In this document: positions 1 through 8,612 of the stretch, one piece after another
How the letters are laid out: each line of letters opens with the position of its first letter
Numbering within the stretch: position 1 is the stretch's first letter
Assembly (NCBI GenBank): GCA_027306525.1
Contig: DAHUZM010000168.1
Coordinates: forward strand, 1 to 39,992
Direction: 5' to 3'
Source: Acidimicrobiaceae bacterium
GTDB lineage: Bacteria; Actinomycetota; Acidimicrobiia; Acidimicrobiales; RAAP-2
DNA length: 39,992 nucleotides
The notes under the pieces: generated by a model
The model's database searches: none
Told to the model about the DNA's origin: nothing
Seen by the model: the letters and a program-made list of their open reading frames with translations, nothing else
Translations under genes and position numbers: made by a program

Positions 1-69
1 ATCGGATTGCCACGATCTTCTTACACGCAGCTGATCGATTCCACAGGGGGCCCGCAGGAGCCGGTTTGA
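1..69 (+). CDS. possible 3' end of an upstream gene (partial)
   Basis: The first frame is open from base 1 to a TGA at 67-69 and would encode 22 residues ending in GPQEPV. Nothing in it is recognisable. It could be the C-terminus of a gene that starts outside the window, or chance; the stretch is too short to decide. Confidence 0.2.
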   Translation: MGLPRSSYTQLIDSTGGPQEPV

Positions 70-110
70 AGATGCCCTCCGTCGCATCGGACGCGACGGG
101 AAGAGAGGCA

Positions 111-461
111 ATGGACATGAAGCTCCGGACCAAACAAGCAATCGCCGGTCTGATGCTCACCGGGGTACTCGCCGGCGTGGGGACGGGGGTCGCCTTCGCT
201 GCGACCTCGTCGACCACAAACACGCCGTCATCGGTGGCCGCGAGCTCGTCGAGCTCCGCCGCGGCGCAGGGAACCAACGGCTCGTCGGGCACGACCGACC
301 CCACGTCGGCCCCCACGAACCCACCGGCGGGGTCGGCCCCATCGGGGACCGCACCCAACGGCGCCCACCCGCCCAAGGGCGGCCACTGCCCCGGCATGGG
401 ATCGGGCTCCGAGAACTCCCCGAACTCCAGCTCGAGCTCCAGCCCCAGCTCTTCGAGCTGA
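111..461 (+). CDS. small secreted low-complexity protein
   Basis: Unrecognised 116-residue protein. It begins MDMKLRTKQ and has a signal peptide: basic N-terminus, hydrophobic core, and a likely AFA-A cleavage site near residue 32. The mature part is almost entirely Ser, Thr, Pro, Gly and Ala, with one GGHCPGMG patch, and ends in serine runs. It is therefore probably an extracellular or wall-associated disordered protein. I chose the ATG at 111 because GAGAGG lies just upstream (103-108). A longer TTG start at 66 is also open but would bury the signal peptide. The gene is monocistronic: a strong hairpin follows 10 bases after the stop. No function can be assigned. Confidence 0.6.
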   Translation: MDMKLRTKQAIAGLMLTGVLAGVGTGVAFAATSSTTNTPSSVAASSSSSAAAQGTNGSSGTTDPTSAPTNPPAGSAPSGTAPNGAHPPKGGHCPGMGSGSENSPNSSSSSSPSSSS

Positions 462-470
462 CCAGCCGAG

Positions 471-514
471 CCCGGTGCGCAGTCCCGGGCACTCGTCCGG
501 GACCGCGCACCGGG
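471..514 (+). terminator. long GC-rich hairpin terminator
   Basis: Arms 471-480 (CCCGGTGCGC) and 505-514 pair perfectly. A 2-base internal mismatch follows, then a second stem 483-488/497-502 and an 8-base loop. It sits 10 bases after the stop of the secreted-protein gene. There is no T-tract, as is common for actinobacterial terminators. Confidence 0.6.
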
Positions 515-576
515 GGGGGCGGCCGCCTGGCCCGATGTACCCTGCTCCTACGCCCGGATCGCGCCTGGAGGTAGCG

Positions 577-1866
577 ATGACGACGACGTACGCAGCACCA
601 AGCGGCTATTCGATCGAGAACGTCGAATTCTGGACGAGACCCCTCGCAGAGCGCATGGCGGATTTCGCGGCGTTGCGGGAGCACTACGCCCTCGTACCGG
701 GGTCCTTTCCGGACACCGAGTTCGGTCCGGGTACGAACTTCTACTCGGTCATCAGGCACGCCGAGCTCTGTGAGATCAGCCGCAAGCCCCAGCTCTTCTG
801 CTCGGGGAAGGGATCGACGGCCCTTCAGGACCTGCCCCAAGAGGCGCTCGAGTATTTCGGCTCCTTCATCGCGATGGACGATCCTCGCCACGCCCGCCAG
901 CGCCTGGTGGTCGGCAGCGCGTTCACCCCCCGGCGCCTCGCCACACTCGTCGACTCGGTCGGGGCAATCTGCTCGGAGCTGATCGATGAGATGTGCGAAA
1001 AGGGCGAGGTCGACCTCGTCCAGGCGCTCTCGGCCCCGTTCCCGCTCCTCGTGATCTGCGACATGATGGGCATCCCGCGTTCGGAGTTCCAGACGGTGCT
1101 CCAGGCCACCAACGTGATCCTCGGCGCGAGCGACCCCGAGATCCTCCAGGGCCGTGACCCATTCGCCGCCATCCTCGAGGCCGGCGCCACCCTCGTCGGG
1201 CTCATGGACGAGCTCGCCGCCGAGCGTCGGGCGAACCCGACCGATGACCTCACCTCGGCGCTGGTGCACGCCGAGGTGGACGGGCAGCGTCTCGCTCCCG
1301 AGGAGCTCGGACCATTCTTCATCCTGCTCGCGGTGGCCGGCAACGACACCACCCGCACGGCAACGAGCATGGGCATGCACATCTTGGGTGAGTACGAAGA
1401 CCAGCGACACATCTGGCAGGACGACATCGAGGGTGTCACCTCCACTGCCGTCGATGAGATCGTCCGCTTCGCTTCGCCGGTCGTGTTCATGCGCCGCACG
1501 GCAACCCAGGACGTAGAGCTCGCTGGCGAGCAGTACCACGAGGGGGACAAGTTCGTGCTCTTCTATGGCGCGGCGAACCGCGACCCGAGGGTCTTCGATG
1601 ACCCCGAGCGCTTCGACGTGCGCCGCCACCCGAATGCCCACGTGGGCTTCGGTGGACCCGGGCCGCACTTCTGCCTGGGTGCGCATTTGGCCCGGCGGGA
1701 GCTGGGCATCGCCTTCAGACAGCTCTTCGAGCGGCTGCCCGACATCCACCCGGTGTCCCAGCCCGACTACCTGTCGCCCGGCGGCGAATTCGGTTTCCCC
1801 CTCGTGAGCGGGGTGAAGCACCTCCGGGTGGAATTCACCCCGACCAAGCCGATCGGCAGGTCCTGA
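577..1866 (+). CDS. cytochrome P450 (CYP124/125/142-like)
   Basis: Haem-thiolate monooxygenase of 429 residues, the usual length for soluble bacterial P450s. Visible landmarks are the oxygen-binding I-helix AGNDTTR (about 254-260), the ExxR motif in EIVRF, and the haem loop FGGPGPHFCLG with ligand Cys366. The AGNDTTR helix and the PHFCLGAHLARRE loop resemble actinobacterial steroid/fatty-acid omega-hydroxylases (CYP124, 125, 142), so a sterol or branched lipid substrate is an inference. The ATG at 577 is preceded by GGAGGT at 567-572; an upstream in-frame start at 475 would fall in the preceding hairpin. Redox partners are not encoded nearby. It converges on the phosphotransferase gene with a 3-base gap. 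Confidence 0.92.
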   Translation: MTTTYAAPSGYSIENVEFWTRPLAERMADFAALREHYALVPGSFPDTEFGPGTNFYSVIRHAELCEISRKPQLFCSGKGSTALQDLPQEALEYFGSFIAMDDPRHARQRLVVGSAFTPRRLATLVDSVGAICSELIDEMCEKGEVDLVQALSAPFPLLVICDMMGIPRSEFQTVLQATNVILGASDPEILQGRDPFAAILEAGATLVGLMDELAAERRANPTDDLTSALVHAEVDGQRLAPEELGPFFILLAVAGNDTTRTATSMGMHILGEYEDQRHIWQDDIEGVTSTAVDEIVRFASPVVFMRRTATQDVELAGEQYHEGDKFVLFYGAANRDPRVFDDPERFDVRRHPNAHVGFGGPGPHFCLGAHLARRELGIAFRQLFERLPDIHPVSQPDYLSPGGEFGFPLVSGVKHLRVEFTPTKPIGRS

Positions 1867-1869
1867 CGA

Positions 1870-2946
1870 TCAACCGGCCCGGATCGCCGAGGGCGCATCC
1901 AGGTCGGCCGCCATCTGGGCCGAGCGATTGGCCATCGCCATGAACATCGCGTCCCCACGATCGGTCCGCCCGACCATGATCGATGCCAAGACGGCCATGA
2001 CCAGGCTCGAGTAGCTGAACCGGACGTACTCGTTCCAACACTGCTCGAAAGGGAAGTCCTCGACCCCGTAGTCGTCGACAAGCTTGGCGTGGTAGCGCGT
2101 GAGGAGCTCGCGCTCGCAGCTCCGCCGCGTCTCGGCATCGAAGGCGTTGCCGAGGAAGTACGCGATATCGCGCGTCCCCTGCCCGAGCTGGATCGTCTGC
2201 CAATCCACGACGGTCAGCGGGGCGCATCCCCGCCCCTTACCGAAGAGCATGTTGTCCAGACGGAAGTCACAGTGAGCGACCGTCCGGGGCCCGGGCGCAC
2301 CGTCGGCGGCCGTGGCGAGCTCGCCCAGGTGCGGGCCGACCTCGAGGGTCACCGGTGCCAGCTGGTCGCGGTAGCGCTCGACGAAAGCGTCCCAGAGCAG
2401 CGGCATCGCCTGGCCGATGCTGCCCCCTTGGTTGCGGACGAGCCATCGGAGCTCGCCGAGGGAGGGGTCACCCCAGCGCGGCCCGTGCAGCTTCGCCGCC
2501 TCATCGACGGCGAGCTCCGCCTCGGCCACCGTGCACCCTTTGATCTGGTCGCCTTGGACCGCCGGCGCGAGGTCTTCCATCACGACGACGGCATCGGCGG
2601 TGCCTGCGACGACGTCGGCGAAGTAGCAGCGAGGCCGGCTGATGTCCACCGTCGAGGCGAGGTCCCGATAGAAGGCGACCTCGGTCTCATAGGTGGCGAA
2701 CTGGACCCCGGCCGCTGCGCTCACCGGATCGCGGGCCCCGAACTTGCACACCACCGTGTCGGGTCCAGGTCGGCCTTCGTAGCGAAGCGTGAAGCGGATG
2801 TTGTCCCCGACCTGCCCGGTGCCGATCGCCTGCCAGTCGAACGACTCGACGCCGCTCTCGTCGTCGATCGCCCCGGCGCCACGGAGCACCTCGGTCAGCC
2901 ATTGCGCGCTGACCTCCTCGGGCCTGGCGACGAGCTTGGGGCTCAT
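1870..2946 (-). CDS. APH-fold phosphotransferase family protein
   Basis: A 358-residue kinase of the aminoglycoside/choline phosphotransferase fold. The catalytic loop reads HCDFRLDN (His225, Asp227, Asn232), and the metal-binding Asp248 lies in VVDWQ, followed by GTRDIAYFLG. The N-terminal lobe has a GTGQVGDNIRF nucleotide-binding segment. Such proteins in catabolic clusters are usually not antibiotic-resistance enzymes; the small-molecule substrate is unknown. The start is the ATG after GGGGGAG. An open extension upstream overlaps the previous gene and is rejected. It lies 31 bases after the DUF7064-like gene on the same strand and is probably co-transcribed with it. It faces the P450 gene. 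Confidence 0.88.
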   Translation of the reverse strand: MSPKLVARPEEVSAQWLTEVLRGAGAIDDESGVESFDWQAIGTGQVGDNIRFTLRYEGRPGPDTVVCKFGARDPVSAAAGVQFATYETEVAFYRDLASTVDISRPRCYFADVVAGTADAVVVMEDLAPAVQGDQIKGCTVAEAELAVDEAAKLHGPRWGDPSLGELRWLVRNQGGSIGQAMPLLWDAFVERYRDQLAPVTLEVGPHLGELATAADGAPGPRTVAHCDFRLDNMLFGKGRGCAPLTVVDWQTIQLGQGTRDIAYFLGNAFDAETRRSCERELLTRYHAKLVDDYGVEDFPFEQCWNEYVRFSYSSLVMAVLASIMVGRTDRGDAMFMAMANRSAQMAADLDAPSAIRAG

Positions 2947-2977
2947 GATCTCCCCCAGCGTCGCGAGACCGGGGTGC

Positions 2978-4042
2978 TCACGATGGAAGGACGCCCTCGA
3001 CCACCGTGTCTGGGAAGTAGCGGTGGTGGCGCGCCCCGGTGATCTCGTAGATCGCGCTGCCCTCCCGGCCGTCGTCAGCTCGGACCCGCATCTGACTGAG
3101 CCCGCCCCGATGGATCGGCTCGTAGGGTCGATCGAAGGTGCCCTCCGCCTCCACGGTGATCGACCGGCCGCCAGCGAGGGTGAACGTGGCCATGCCGGCG
3201 AGACCGACCACCGTTTCACCGTGCTCGCCATAGACGGCGTCGTTGCCCTCCGCATCCGTCCAGCGCATCTCGTGGCGGAAGTCGACGAGCGGGATGGGAT
3301 CGCTCTTGTCCGCACCCGCCCAGCACCCGTCGGTGTAGACCCGCGCACCGTTTGCGTACTCCCAGTGCCAGACGCCGAGGAAACCGTCTTCGAACTGGAG
3401 CTGGAACCACATCCACAGCGGGCAGCGCCCGTGATCCCGGATGCCCCAGGAATGGTCCCGCTGGCCCACCCAGCCGTCCACCTGATGCGTCGTGCCCCCG
3501 AGCGAATAGCTGCCGTGGTAGGTCCCGGACTGCAAGATGTGGCTCTGGTCCCAGATCGTCTCTTGGCCGGCGCGCATGGTGCCGCGACGAAGGCAGTAGG
3601 GCTGGGTCCGCGCCACAAACGTCAGATCGAGCCCGATGCCCGCCCTCGCCGGGTCCGCGTGCAGCCGCAACTCCTCAAAGGGGCGGACAACCTCGACCCG
3701 GGCCCCACCGACGTCGGTGGTGTGGGGGTCACCGTCATAGGGACGGACCAGGTAGCCCATGAAGGGCTCGCCGCCCACCTTTCCCATCTGGATCGAGTCC
3801 ATCTGCCCGCGCGAGGGGTAGTGCGCCATCGTGAAGAACACGACGTCGCCCGCGGCGTCGGGCTGGTGAAGATCGAAGAAGTAGCTCTCCCGCCAGAACG
3901 GGTGCGGCGTCGCAACGTAGGGAAGGAGGTCGGGCAGCTGGTGCACGAACCCCTCGTCCAGCGCGGTCGGGCGGCGGCGCGCGTGCTGTCCAGATCCGGG
4001 GTCCGAGGTCACAGGCATCGGAGCATAGGCCCGTCGTTCCAC
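2978..4042 (-). CDS. DUF7064/hydroxyneurosporene-synthase-like protein
   Basis: A 354-residue soluble protein without signal peptide. The central stretch GQRDHSWGIRDHG followed by PLWMWFQLQF is the hallmark of a beta-rich, lipocalin-like family (DUF7064/7065, related to CrtC/AttH folds) that often accompanies APH-type phosphotransferases and P450s in actinobacterial catabolic loci. The biochemical role is unknown; binding or hydrating a hydrophobic substrate is only an inference. The GTG at 4042 gives the longest form. An ATG at 4018 is equally possible because neither has a clear ribosome site. It is the first gene of the operon with the phosphotransferase and divergent from the TetR gene, with a candidate operator at 4178-4191. 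Confidence 0.7.
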   Translation of the reverse strand: MERRAYAPMPVTSDPGSGQHARRRPTALDEGFVHQLPDLLPYVATPHPFWRESYFFDLHQPDAAGDVVFFTMAHYPSRGQMDSIQMGKVGGEPFMGYLVRPYDGDPHTTDVGGARVEVVRPFEELRLHADPARAGIGLDLTFVARTQPYCLRRGTMRAGQETIWDQSHILQSGTYHGSYSLGGTTHQVDGWVGQRDHSWGIRDHGRCPLWMWFQLQFEDGFLGVWHWEYANGARVYTDGCWAGADKSDPIPLVDFRHEMRWTDAEGNDAVYGEHGETVVGLAGMATFTLAGGRSITVEAEGTFDRPYEPIHRGGLSQMRVRADDGREGSAIYEITGARHHRYFPDTVVEGVLPS

Positions 4043-4177
4043 GATTGGAGGACGAACCTCCGGCGGGTCGGACCAGCGCGCCGGTGGGCGCGACGAGGAG
4101 CCGCGCGACGGCGCGAGACCGGGCCCCGCTGGGGTCGTCGTGTGTCCGGGCAGCCTGAGCGCTCACCCACTCTTTGG

Positions 4178-4191
4178 CGATATTGCTATCG
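4178..4191. promoter_or_regulatory. candidate TetR operator A (CGATA-N4-TATCG)
   Basis: Perfect inverted repeat with 5-base arms CGATA/TATCG and spacer TTGC, in the divergent region between the DUF7064-like gene and tetR. The same arms and spacer length recur at 5151-5164 downstream of tetR. That repetition is the main evidence that this is a real site. Confidence 0.55.
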
Positions 4192-4269
4192 GCGGTAGCG
4201 TGTGGCAAGTGCCCTGCGCCGACGGGGCAGATCGGGCTTGGAGATGATCATGGGCAGCCTGCCGATGCC

Positions 4270-5148
4270 ATGGTGAAGACGTCATCGTCTTCGTTGCGGT
4301 TGAGCCGCAGCGAGGCAAAGTCCGTCGTGCGCCGGCGTCTGCTTGACGCCGCCCTCGAAATCATCGATGAGGGCGGTGAGGGCGCCTTGACCACCACGAG
4401 CGTGACCAAGCGGGCCGGGTTGGCGCAGTCAAGCTTCTACACGCATTTCCGGAACCTGAGCGATCTTCTGCGCGAGCTCGCCGAGGAGGCCAACGCGCTC
4501 AACCTCCGAGAGACCCGTGCGGCACGTCGAACGGCGAGCGGGGCGGGGCTGGAGGCGTTGCGCGACACCTACAGGATCCCTCTTTCGATCATGGTTGCTC
4601 ACCCGAAGCTCACCAGGCTCCTGATCGCAAGCCGCTATGACCCGGCCTCGGTGCTGGCCGAGTGGAGCCAGGACAATTGGGCTCGCTGGCGAGAGGCCCT
4701 GATCGACGATCTCTCCACGATCGGTGTGCTCACCGACACGCCGAAGCGCCGTCGACGGGCCGAGATGATTGCCGAGTCGATCATGGCCCAGTCGGAGGTC
4801 TTGGCGCTCGGGTACCTCGATGGCCGGTACGCCAACGTCGAGGAGATGGTCGACGTCTGCGTGATGTTCGCCGCCGGCTATCTCGGCTCATTGGGCCTCT
4901 GGCCAGAGGGGGGCGACCGAGCCGCCGCGGTCGGCTCTCCGGCACGAAGCGGCGAGCCGCTGCCCGATGTCGGAGCGGAGAACCGGAGCGGGTCCAAGAA
5001 GCCCCGGGGAGCGCGCCCGAAGCGCTCTCTTGGCGCGGGGTCGAGTGAAGAGGCACACCCACCGTCGTCCGTCGCGAGATCGACCATACGGTCGTCGGCC
5101 CGGGCGCACACGCGCTACGGGCAGGCCGGTTCGCCTACCGCTGATTAG
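4270..5148 (+). CDS. TetR/AcrR family transcriptional regulator
   Basis: DNA-binding repressor of 292 residues. The N-terminal helix-turn-helix spans about residues 22-65, with the characteristic recognition-helix segment SSFYTHF, followed by an all-helical ligand domain to about residue 220. The last 70 or so residues are rich in Arg, Ser and Pro, look disordered, and are an unusual extension for this family. The ATG at 4270 places the HTH at the normal distance; a longer open frame from 4174 would run through operator A. Paired palindromes on either side suggest that it controls itself, the divergent DUF7064-phosphotransferase operon and the downstream binding-protein gene. The ligand is unknown; the neighbouring P450 hints at a lipid or aromatic. 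Confidence 0.88.
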   Translation: MVKTSSSSLRLSRSEAKSVVRRRLLDAALEIIDEGGEGALTTTSVTKRAGLAQSSFYTHFRNLSDLLRELAEEANALNLRETRAARRTASGAGLEALRDTYRIPLSIMVAHPKLTRLLIASRYDPASVLAEWSQDNWARWREALIDDLSTIGVLTDTPKRRRRAEMIAESIMAQSEVLALGYLDGRYANVEEMVDVCVMFAAGYLGSLGLWPEGGDRAAAVGSPARSGEPLPDVGAENRSGSKKPRGARPKRSLGAGSSEEAHPPSSVARSTIRSSARAHTRYGQAGSPTAD

Positions 5149-5149
5149 C

Positions 5150-5165
5150 CCGATAACGTTATCGG
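5150..5165. promoter_or_regulatory. candidate TetR operator B, 16-bp palindrome
   Basis: CCGATAACGTTATCGG is a perfect 16-base palindrome starting 2 bases after the tetR stop and 57 bases before the binding-protein start. It contains the same CGATA-N4-TATCG core as operator A (12 of 16 positions identical). Confidence 0.65.
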
Positions 5166-5176
5166 CCAAATGAAGA

Positions 5177-5199
5177 CCGACCGACTGCGGGCCGGTCGG
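5177..5199 (+). other. hairpin in 5' leader of binding-protein gene
   Basis: CCGACCG (5177-5183) and CGGTCGG (5193-5199) form a 7-bp stem with a 9-base loop. It lies between operator B and the ribosome site of the next gene. It could be a weak tetR terminator or an mRNA leader structure. Confidence 0.35.
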
Positions 5200-5222
5200 G
5201 TTGGGCGAAGCGAGGGGGAGCG

Positions 5223-6869
5223 ATGGGCATGCGAGCGGCAAGCCGCGCGACCGTTGGCGGCCGGGTGGCCCTGGCAGTCGGCCTGGCATCCGCATTGCTC
5301 TGCGGGGCGCTGAGAGCGCAGGCCGGGACGGCGGGGGTGAAGCTGTCCACGTCCGGCCCCGCCGACGAGGGCCCCTACCCGTACCGGTACCCGGCATCGG
5401 GCAACGCGCAGGTCGGGTCGGGCAAGACCCTGTCGGGGGCTCCATGCCACCCGGGCACGCCGCAGTTCGACTCGCCTTACGCGGTTCCTTGCATCGCGAA
5501 GTACACCGCGGCCAACGGTGGGGCGACGGCGAACGGCGTGACGGCAAGCACCATCACGCTCGCAACGAGGCAATTCCCCACCACCTCCAACGTCCAGGAG
5601 GCCGAGGCGGAGGCCCGTGCCGCTGGTGTCGCGCTCCCCCAGGTCATCCAGCAGGTGGCCGACGTGTTCATCAACTACCTCAACAAGGTGTACGACCTCT
5701 ACGGGAGGAAGGTCGTCTTCAAGACCTTCAACTCGACCGCGAGCTCGACGGCGGAGGCACTCGGGCAGGGCCAGCCCCAGGCCTGCGCCGACGCGACGGC
5801 GATCTCCCAGCAAATGCACGCATTTGCCGAGGACGGACTCCTGGGCGGTGGCACGCAGCCGTTCTCGGCCTGCGCCGCGCAGGATCACCTGGTCGAGCTC
5901 AACGGGGACGGCTACTTCAACGAGGGCACCTTCCAGCAGCTCAATCCTTACGTATGGTCCTTCACCCAGGACTGCACCCGCATCACCTCGAACGAGGCAG
6001 AGGTGGTGGCCACGATGCTCGCCAACAAGAAGGCGCAGTACGCGGGCGACCCGGCGCTCCGAGACAAGATCCGCAAGTTCGGCAGCTACTACCCCGACGT
6101 CCCCGCCTATCACACCTGCGCGAAGAACTTCGCCAAGATCGTGACGACCAAGTACCACCTGCCTCTCAAAGACTTCGTCCAGTACACCTACACCCCGAAC
6201 ATCGCGACCTTCCAACAGTCGGCGCAGCAGGCGATCGTGCAGTTCAAGGCGGCCGGCGTGACCACGGTGATCATCGGCTCGGACCCCTATTCGGCGGGGC
6301 TCTTGACCAAGGCGGCGCAGATCGAGGACTACTACCCCGAGTGGTTTCTCGAGGGCAGCGCGCTCACGGACCAGGACCAGGCCGTACAGACCTATGACGC
6401 GCCGGCCGAGGTCACCGGGCACCTCTTTGGGATGAGCGAGCTCTCCCCCTCGACCGAGACGAGCGGCCCCCAGTCCCTTGCCGGGAAGCTCTACCAAAAG
6501 CTGACTGGCCACGTCATCCCGAAGGGCACCGACGGTGAGTACGGGGATCTCGTCTACATCTTCGATGCCCTGCAAGCGGCGGGCCCCGATCTCACCGCAC
6601 AGAACCTGGCGAGGGGCCTCCACGCGATCCCACCGTTGGGTGCCCCCCAGTATCAGTACGGCGAGTGGGACTGGAACACGAGCCCGAGCGGCAAGCCGGG
6701 AGGGGGCGACCACACCGCAGGCATCGATGCCCGTTTCGTCTGGTGGAACGGGAACGCCACCTCGGCGATCAACGGTCAGAAGGGCACGTTTGAAGCGGCC
6801 TTCGGGGGAAAGCGGTTCACATACGGGCACTGGCCCACGTCGCTGCCGCCGATGTTCACGAGCGGCTGA
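5223..6869 (+). CDS. periplasmic-binding protein, branched-chain amino-acid type
   Basis: Exported solute-binding protein of 548 residues. The signal peptide is clear (RAASRATVGGR, hydrophobic stretch to about residue 30, cleavage near AQAG). The body has the type 1 periplasmic-binding fold (VTASTITLATRQF near the start, then VTTVIIGSDPYSAG), as in LivK-like ABC transporter receptors. Several extra cysteines and insertions make it longer than the usual 400. No permease or ATPase gene is adjacent, so it may serve a transporter encoded elsewhere, or act as a sensor. The ATG follows GGGGGAG at a good distance. Operator B lies directly upstream, suggesting TetR control. It overlaps the GNAT gene tail-to-tail by 14 bases. 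Confidence 0.82.
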   Translation: MGMRAASRATVGGRVALAVGLASALLCGALRAQAGTAGVKLSTSGPADEGPYPYRYPASGNAQVGSGKTLSGAPCHPGTPQFDSPYAVPCIAKYTAANGGATANGVTASTITLATRQFPTTSNVQEAEAEARAAGVALPQVIQQVADVFINYLNKVYDLYGRKVVFKTFNSTASSTAEALGQGQPQACADATAISQQMHAFAEDGLLGGGTQPFSACAAQDHLVELNGDGYFNEGTFQQLNPYVWSFTQDCTRITSNEAEVVATMLANKKAQYAGDPALRDKIRKFGSYYPDVPAYHTCAKNFAKIVTTKYHLPLKDFVQYTYTPNIATFQQSAQQAIVQFKAAGVTTVIIGSDPYSAGLLTKAAQIEDYYPEWFLEGSALTDQDQAVQTYDAPAEVTGHLFGMSELSPSTETSGPQSLAGKLYQKLTGHVIPKGTDGEYGDLVYIFDALQAAGPDLTAQNLARGLHAIPPLGAPQYQYGEWDWNTSPSGKPGGGDHTAGIDARFVWWNGNATSAINGQKGTFEAAFGGKRFTYGHWPTSLPPMFTSG

Positions 6870-7326
6870 ACCCCGAAGGGACCTCAAGTCGCATCCGGTG
6901 GGCCGGGCCCAACATCGTGTCGGCGACGCCGACGACCGCGAAGCCCACACGCTCGTAGAACCCGCGTGCGTGCGAGTTGGCCGTCACCTCGATCGATGAG
7001 GCACCCCGACACCGTGCCAGTTCGTCTGCGTCTCTCACGAGCGCCTTGCCGACCCCCCTGCCCATCAGGTTGGGTTCCACGAACAGGTCCTCGAGCTCGA
7101 GGAACCCATTGTTCTCGATCAAGGTGCAGAACCCCGCGATTCGGCCGTCGGCACCGACGGCCACCCGGATCACCATCCCCTGCTCGGAGGGATATCGGAA
7201 CTCGAGGAGCTCGGGACGGGCGAGGAGGGCGTCGCGGTCCGCCTCGTTGGTGAGCGCCGAGCGGCGGAACACGGCGCCGAGCGCCGGCTCGTCGTCCGGC
7301 CGGGCATCTCGAACCAGCGTCTCCAC
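6856..7326 (-). CDS. GNAT family N-acetyltransferase
   Basis: About 156 residues of the GCN5-related acetyltransferase fold. The acetyl-CoA pyrophosphate loop is visible in EPNLMGRGVGKAL, followed by SSIEVTANSHARGFYERVGF, the usual beta5-alpha4 signature. Acceptor substrate unknown. The start is uncertain: GTG codons occur at 7350, 7332 and 7326. I prefer 7326 because GGGGAG lies 9 bases upstream of it. The gene is divergent from the EamA transporter with a very short shared region (about 60 bases) and overlaps the end of the binding-protein gene. Confidence 0.85.
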   Translation of the reverse strand: METLVRDARPDDEPALGAVFRRSALTNEADRDALLARPELLEFRYPSEQGMVIRVAVGADGRIAGFCTLIENNGFLELEDLFVEPNLMGRGVGKALVRDADELARCRGASSIEVTANSHARGFYERVGFAVVGVADTMLGPAHRMRLEVPSGFSRS

Positions 7327-7385
7327 ATCCACAGTCTCCCCACGTGTCACGCCGCCTCGCCACAGACTGCGGGGCAGACTGGGCT

Positions 7386-8222
7386 ATGGCCGCCCTCTTC
7401 GCCATCGCGGCGGCGCTCGGTTACGGCCTCTCGGACTTCGAAGCTGGCGTCGCCAGCCGCCGATACGCTCCTGGCCCGGTCGCGGTCATGGCGCAGATCC
7501 TCGGGTTGTGCGCCTCCTGCATCGCCCTCAGCTTCTTTCCAGGTCAGGGTCCCACCCGGGCGGTGTTGGCCTGGGGCGCACTCAGTGGTTTGGGCAACGC
7601 GGGCGGGACGCTCGCGCTGTATCACGGGCTTTCGGTCGGGCGGATGAGCGTCGTGGCGACGATCTCGGCTGTCCTCACCGCCGTCATCCCCGCCGTCGTT
7701 GGCCTCGGCCTGGGCGAACACCTCTCGGGCGCAGCGTATGCAGGCATCATGATCGCCGTCCCGGCGGTCGGCATGGTCTCGTGGCAACCTCGGGCAAGCC
7801 GCACGCACTCGACGCGGGCCGGGGTCCTCTACGGGGTGCTCGCCGGAGGCGGCTTTGCGCTCCTCTTCATCGCCTTGGACCGGGCCGGCCGCCACGCCGG
7901 GGCGTGGCCACTCTTGCCCGGACAGGCGATCTGCCTCGTGCTTCTCGTCCCCTTCGCCCGAGGGGCGCTCGTCCGTCCGAGACCGGAGGGCTCGACGATC
8001 GCCCTCGTGATCGCGGCGGGGGTACTCGCTGGAGGCTCGAACCTCTTGTTCTTGGCGGGGGTGCAGCGTGGCCAGCTCAGCGTCGTGGCCGTGCTTACCG
8101 CCATGTACCCGGCAGCGACGGTGCTGATGGCGCGGGTCGTGCTCCACGAGCGCTGGAGCCGAGGACAGGCGATCGGCCTCCTCGTGGCGGCCGCCTCGGT
8201 GGCCCTCGTGACCTCGGGGTGA
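7386..8222 (+). CDS. EamA/DMT-type membrane transporter
   Basis: A 278-residue integral membrane protein with about ten hydrophobic helices arranged as two repeated EamA halves, the normal layout of drug/metabolite exporters. Conserved features include the GLSVGRMSVVATIS helix in the first half and GVQRGQLSVVAVLTAMYPA in the second. The second repeat ends in a VVLHERWSRGQAIG segment typical of this family. It probably exports a small metabolite; the substrate cannot be read from sequence. The start at 7386 puts the first helix right at the N-terminus. An open extension back to 7344 lacks a ribosome site and would overlap the divergent gene. Confidence 0.85.
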   Translation: MAALFAIAAALGYGLSDFEAGVASRRYAPGPVAVMAQILGLCASCIALSFFPGQGPTRAVLAWGALSGLGNAGGTLALYHGLSVGRMSVVATISAVLTAVIPAVVGLGLGEHLSGAAYAGIMIAVPAVGMVSWQPRASRTHSTRAGVLYGVLAGGGFALLFIALDRAGRHAGAWPLLPGQAICLVLLVPFARGALVRPRPEGSTIALVIAAGVLAGGSNLLFLAGVQRGQLSVVAVLTAMYPAATVLMARVVLHERWSRGQAIGLLVAAASVALVTSG

Positions 8223-8300
8223 ACGCTCCGGCTCGGTTCTGCCACGGCGCGCTCCGGTAGTGTCCGATGCCACCCCCGGTAGGCAAGGAAGCCCCCCTCT

Positions 8301-8600
8301 GTGACCATCCGCCGACAACGCATGGTGCCCCCGCAGCCCGAGCGGCTGCAGCGGAGTTCGTCGTGGGCCGGATTGAAGAAGGGGGACCTCGTCGAGGTGA
8401 GCGGCACCGGACTGCGCTCGGCGCGCTGGGAGTTCATCGCCCACGTCACCAACACCGCGACCGGCGAGGCGTGGGTGGAGGTGGTCGGTGGCTCCTCGGG
8501 TGATCGCAAGGTGCGCGCGTTTGTCCCCGAACGGATCTACGCACCGGGCGCGCAGCGGGGGCTGTCGCTCGCGCAGGCCCCCCGCCTGCCGCTCGAATAG
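8301..8600 (+). CDS. small conserved protein (DUF7246-like)
   Basis: A 99-residue soluble protein with conserved-looking core KKGDLVEVSGT and WEFIAHVTNTATGE, then a VRAFVPERIY segment. Similar short proteins occur in many actinobacteria. They look like a small beta-barrel, but no function is known and I assign none. The GTG start follows AAGGAAG at 8284-8290. The aldo/keto reductase begins 12 bases after its stop and is probably co-transcribed. Confidence 0.65.
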   Translation: MTIRRQRMVPPQPERLQRSSSWAGLKKGDLVEVSGTGLRSARWEFIAHVTNTATGEAWVEVVGGSSGDRKVRAFVPERIYAPGAQRGLSLAQAPRLPLE

Positions 8601-8612
8601 GAAAGGACAGAC

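Noticed and set aside
157-1821. 554-codon reverse-strand frame opposite the secreted protein and P450
   Set aside because: It lies antisense to a complete P450 with all family motifs; the translation is Arg/Glu-rich with no domain, a typical shadow in high-GC DNA.
1870-2946. Annotation of the APH-fold protein as an aminoglycoside-resistance enzyme
   Set aside because: Its neighbours are a DUF7064-like protein, P450 and TetR; it matches the broad phosphotransferase family rather than a specific resistance enzyme.
2789-4198. 469-codon forward frame across the DUF7064 and phosphotransferase genes
   Set aside because: Antisense to two recognisable genes, and it has no protein signature of its own.
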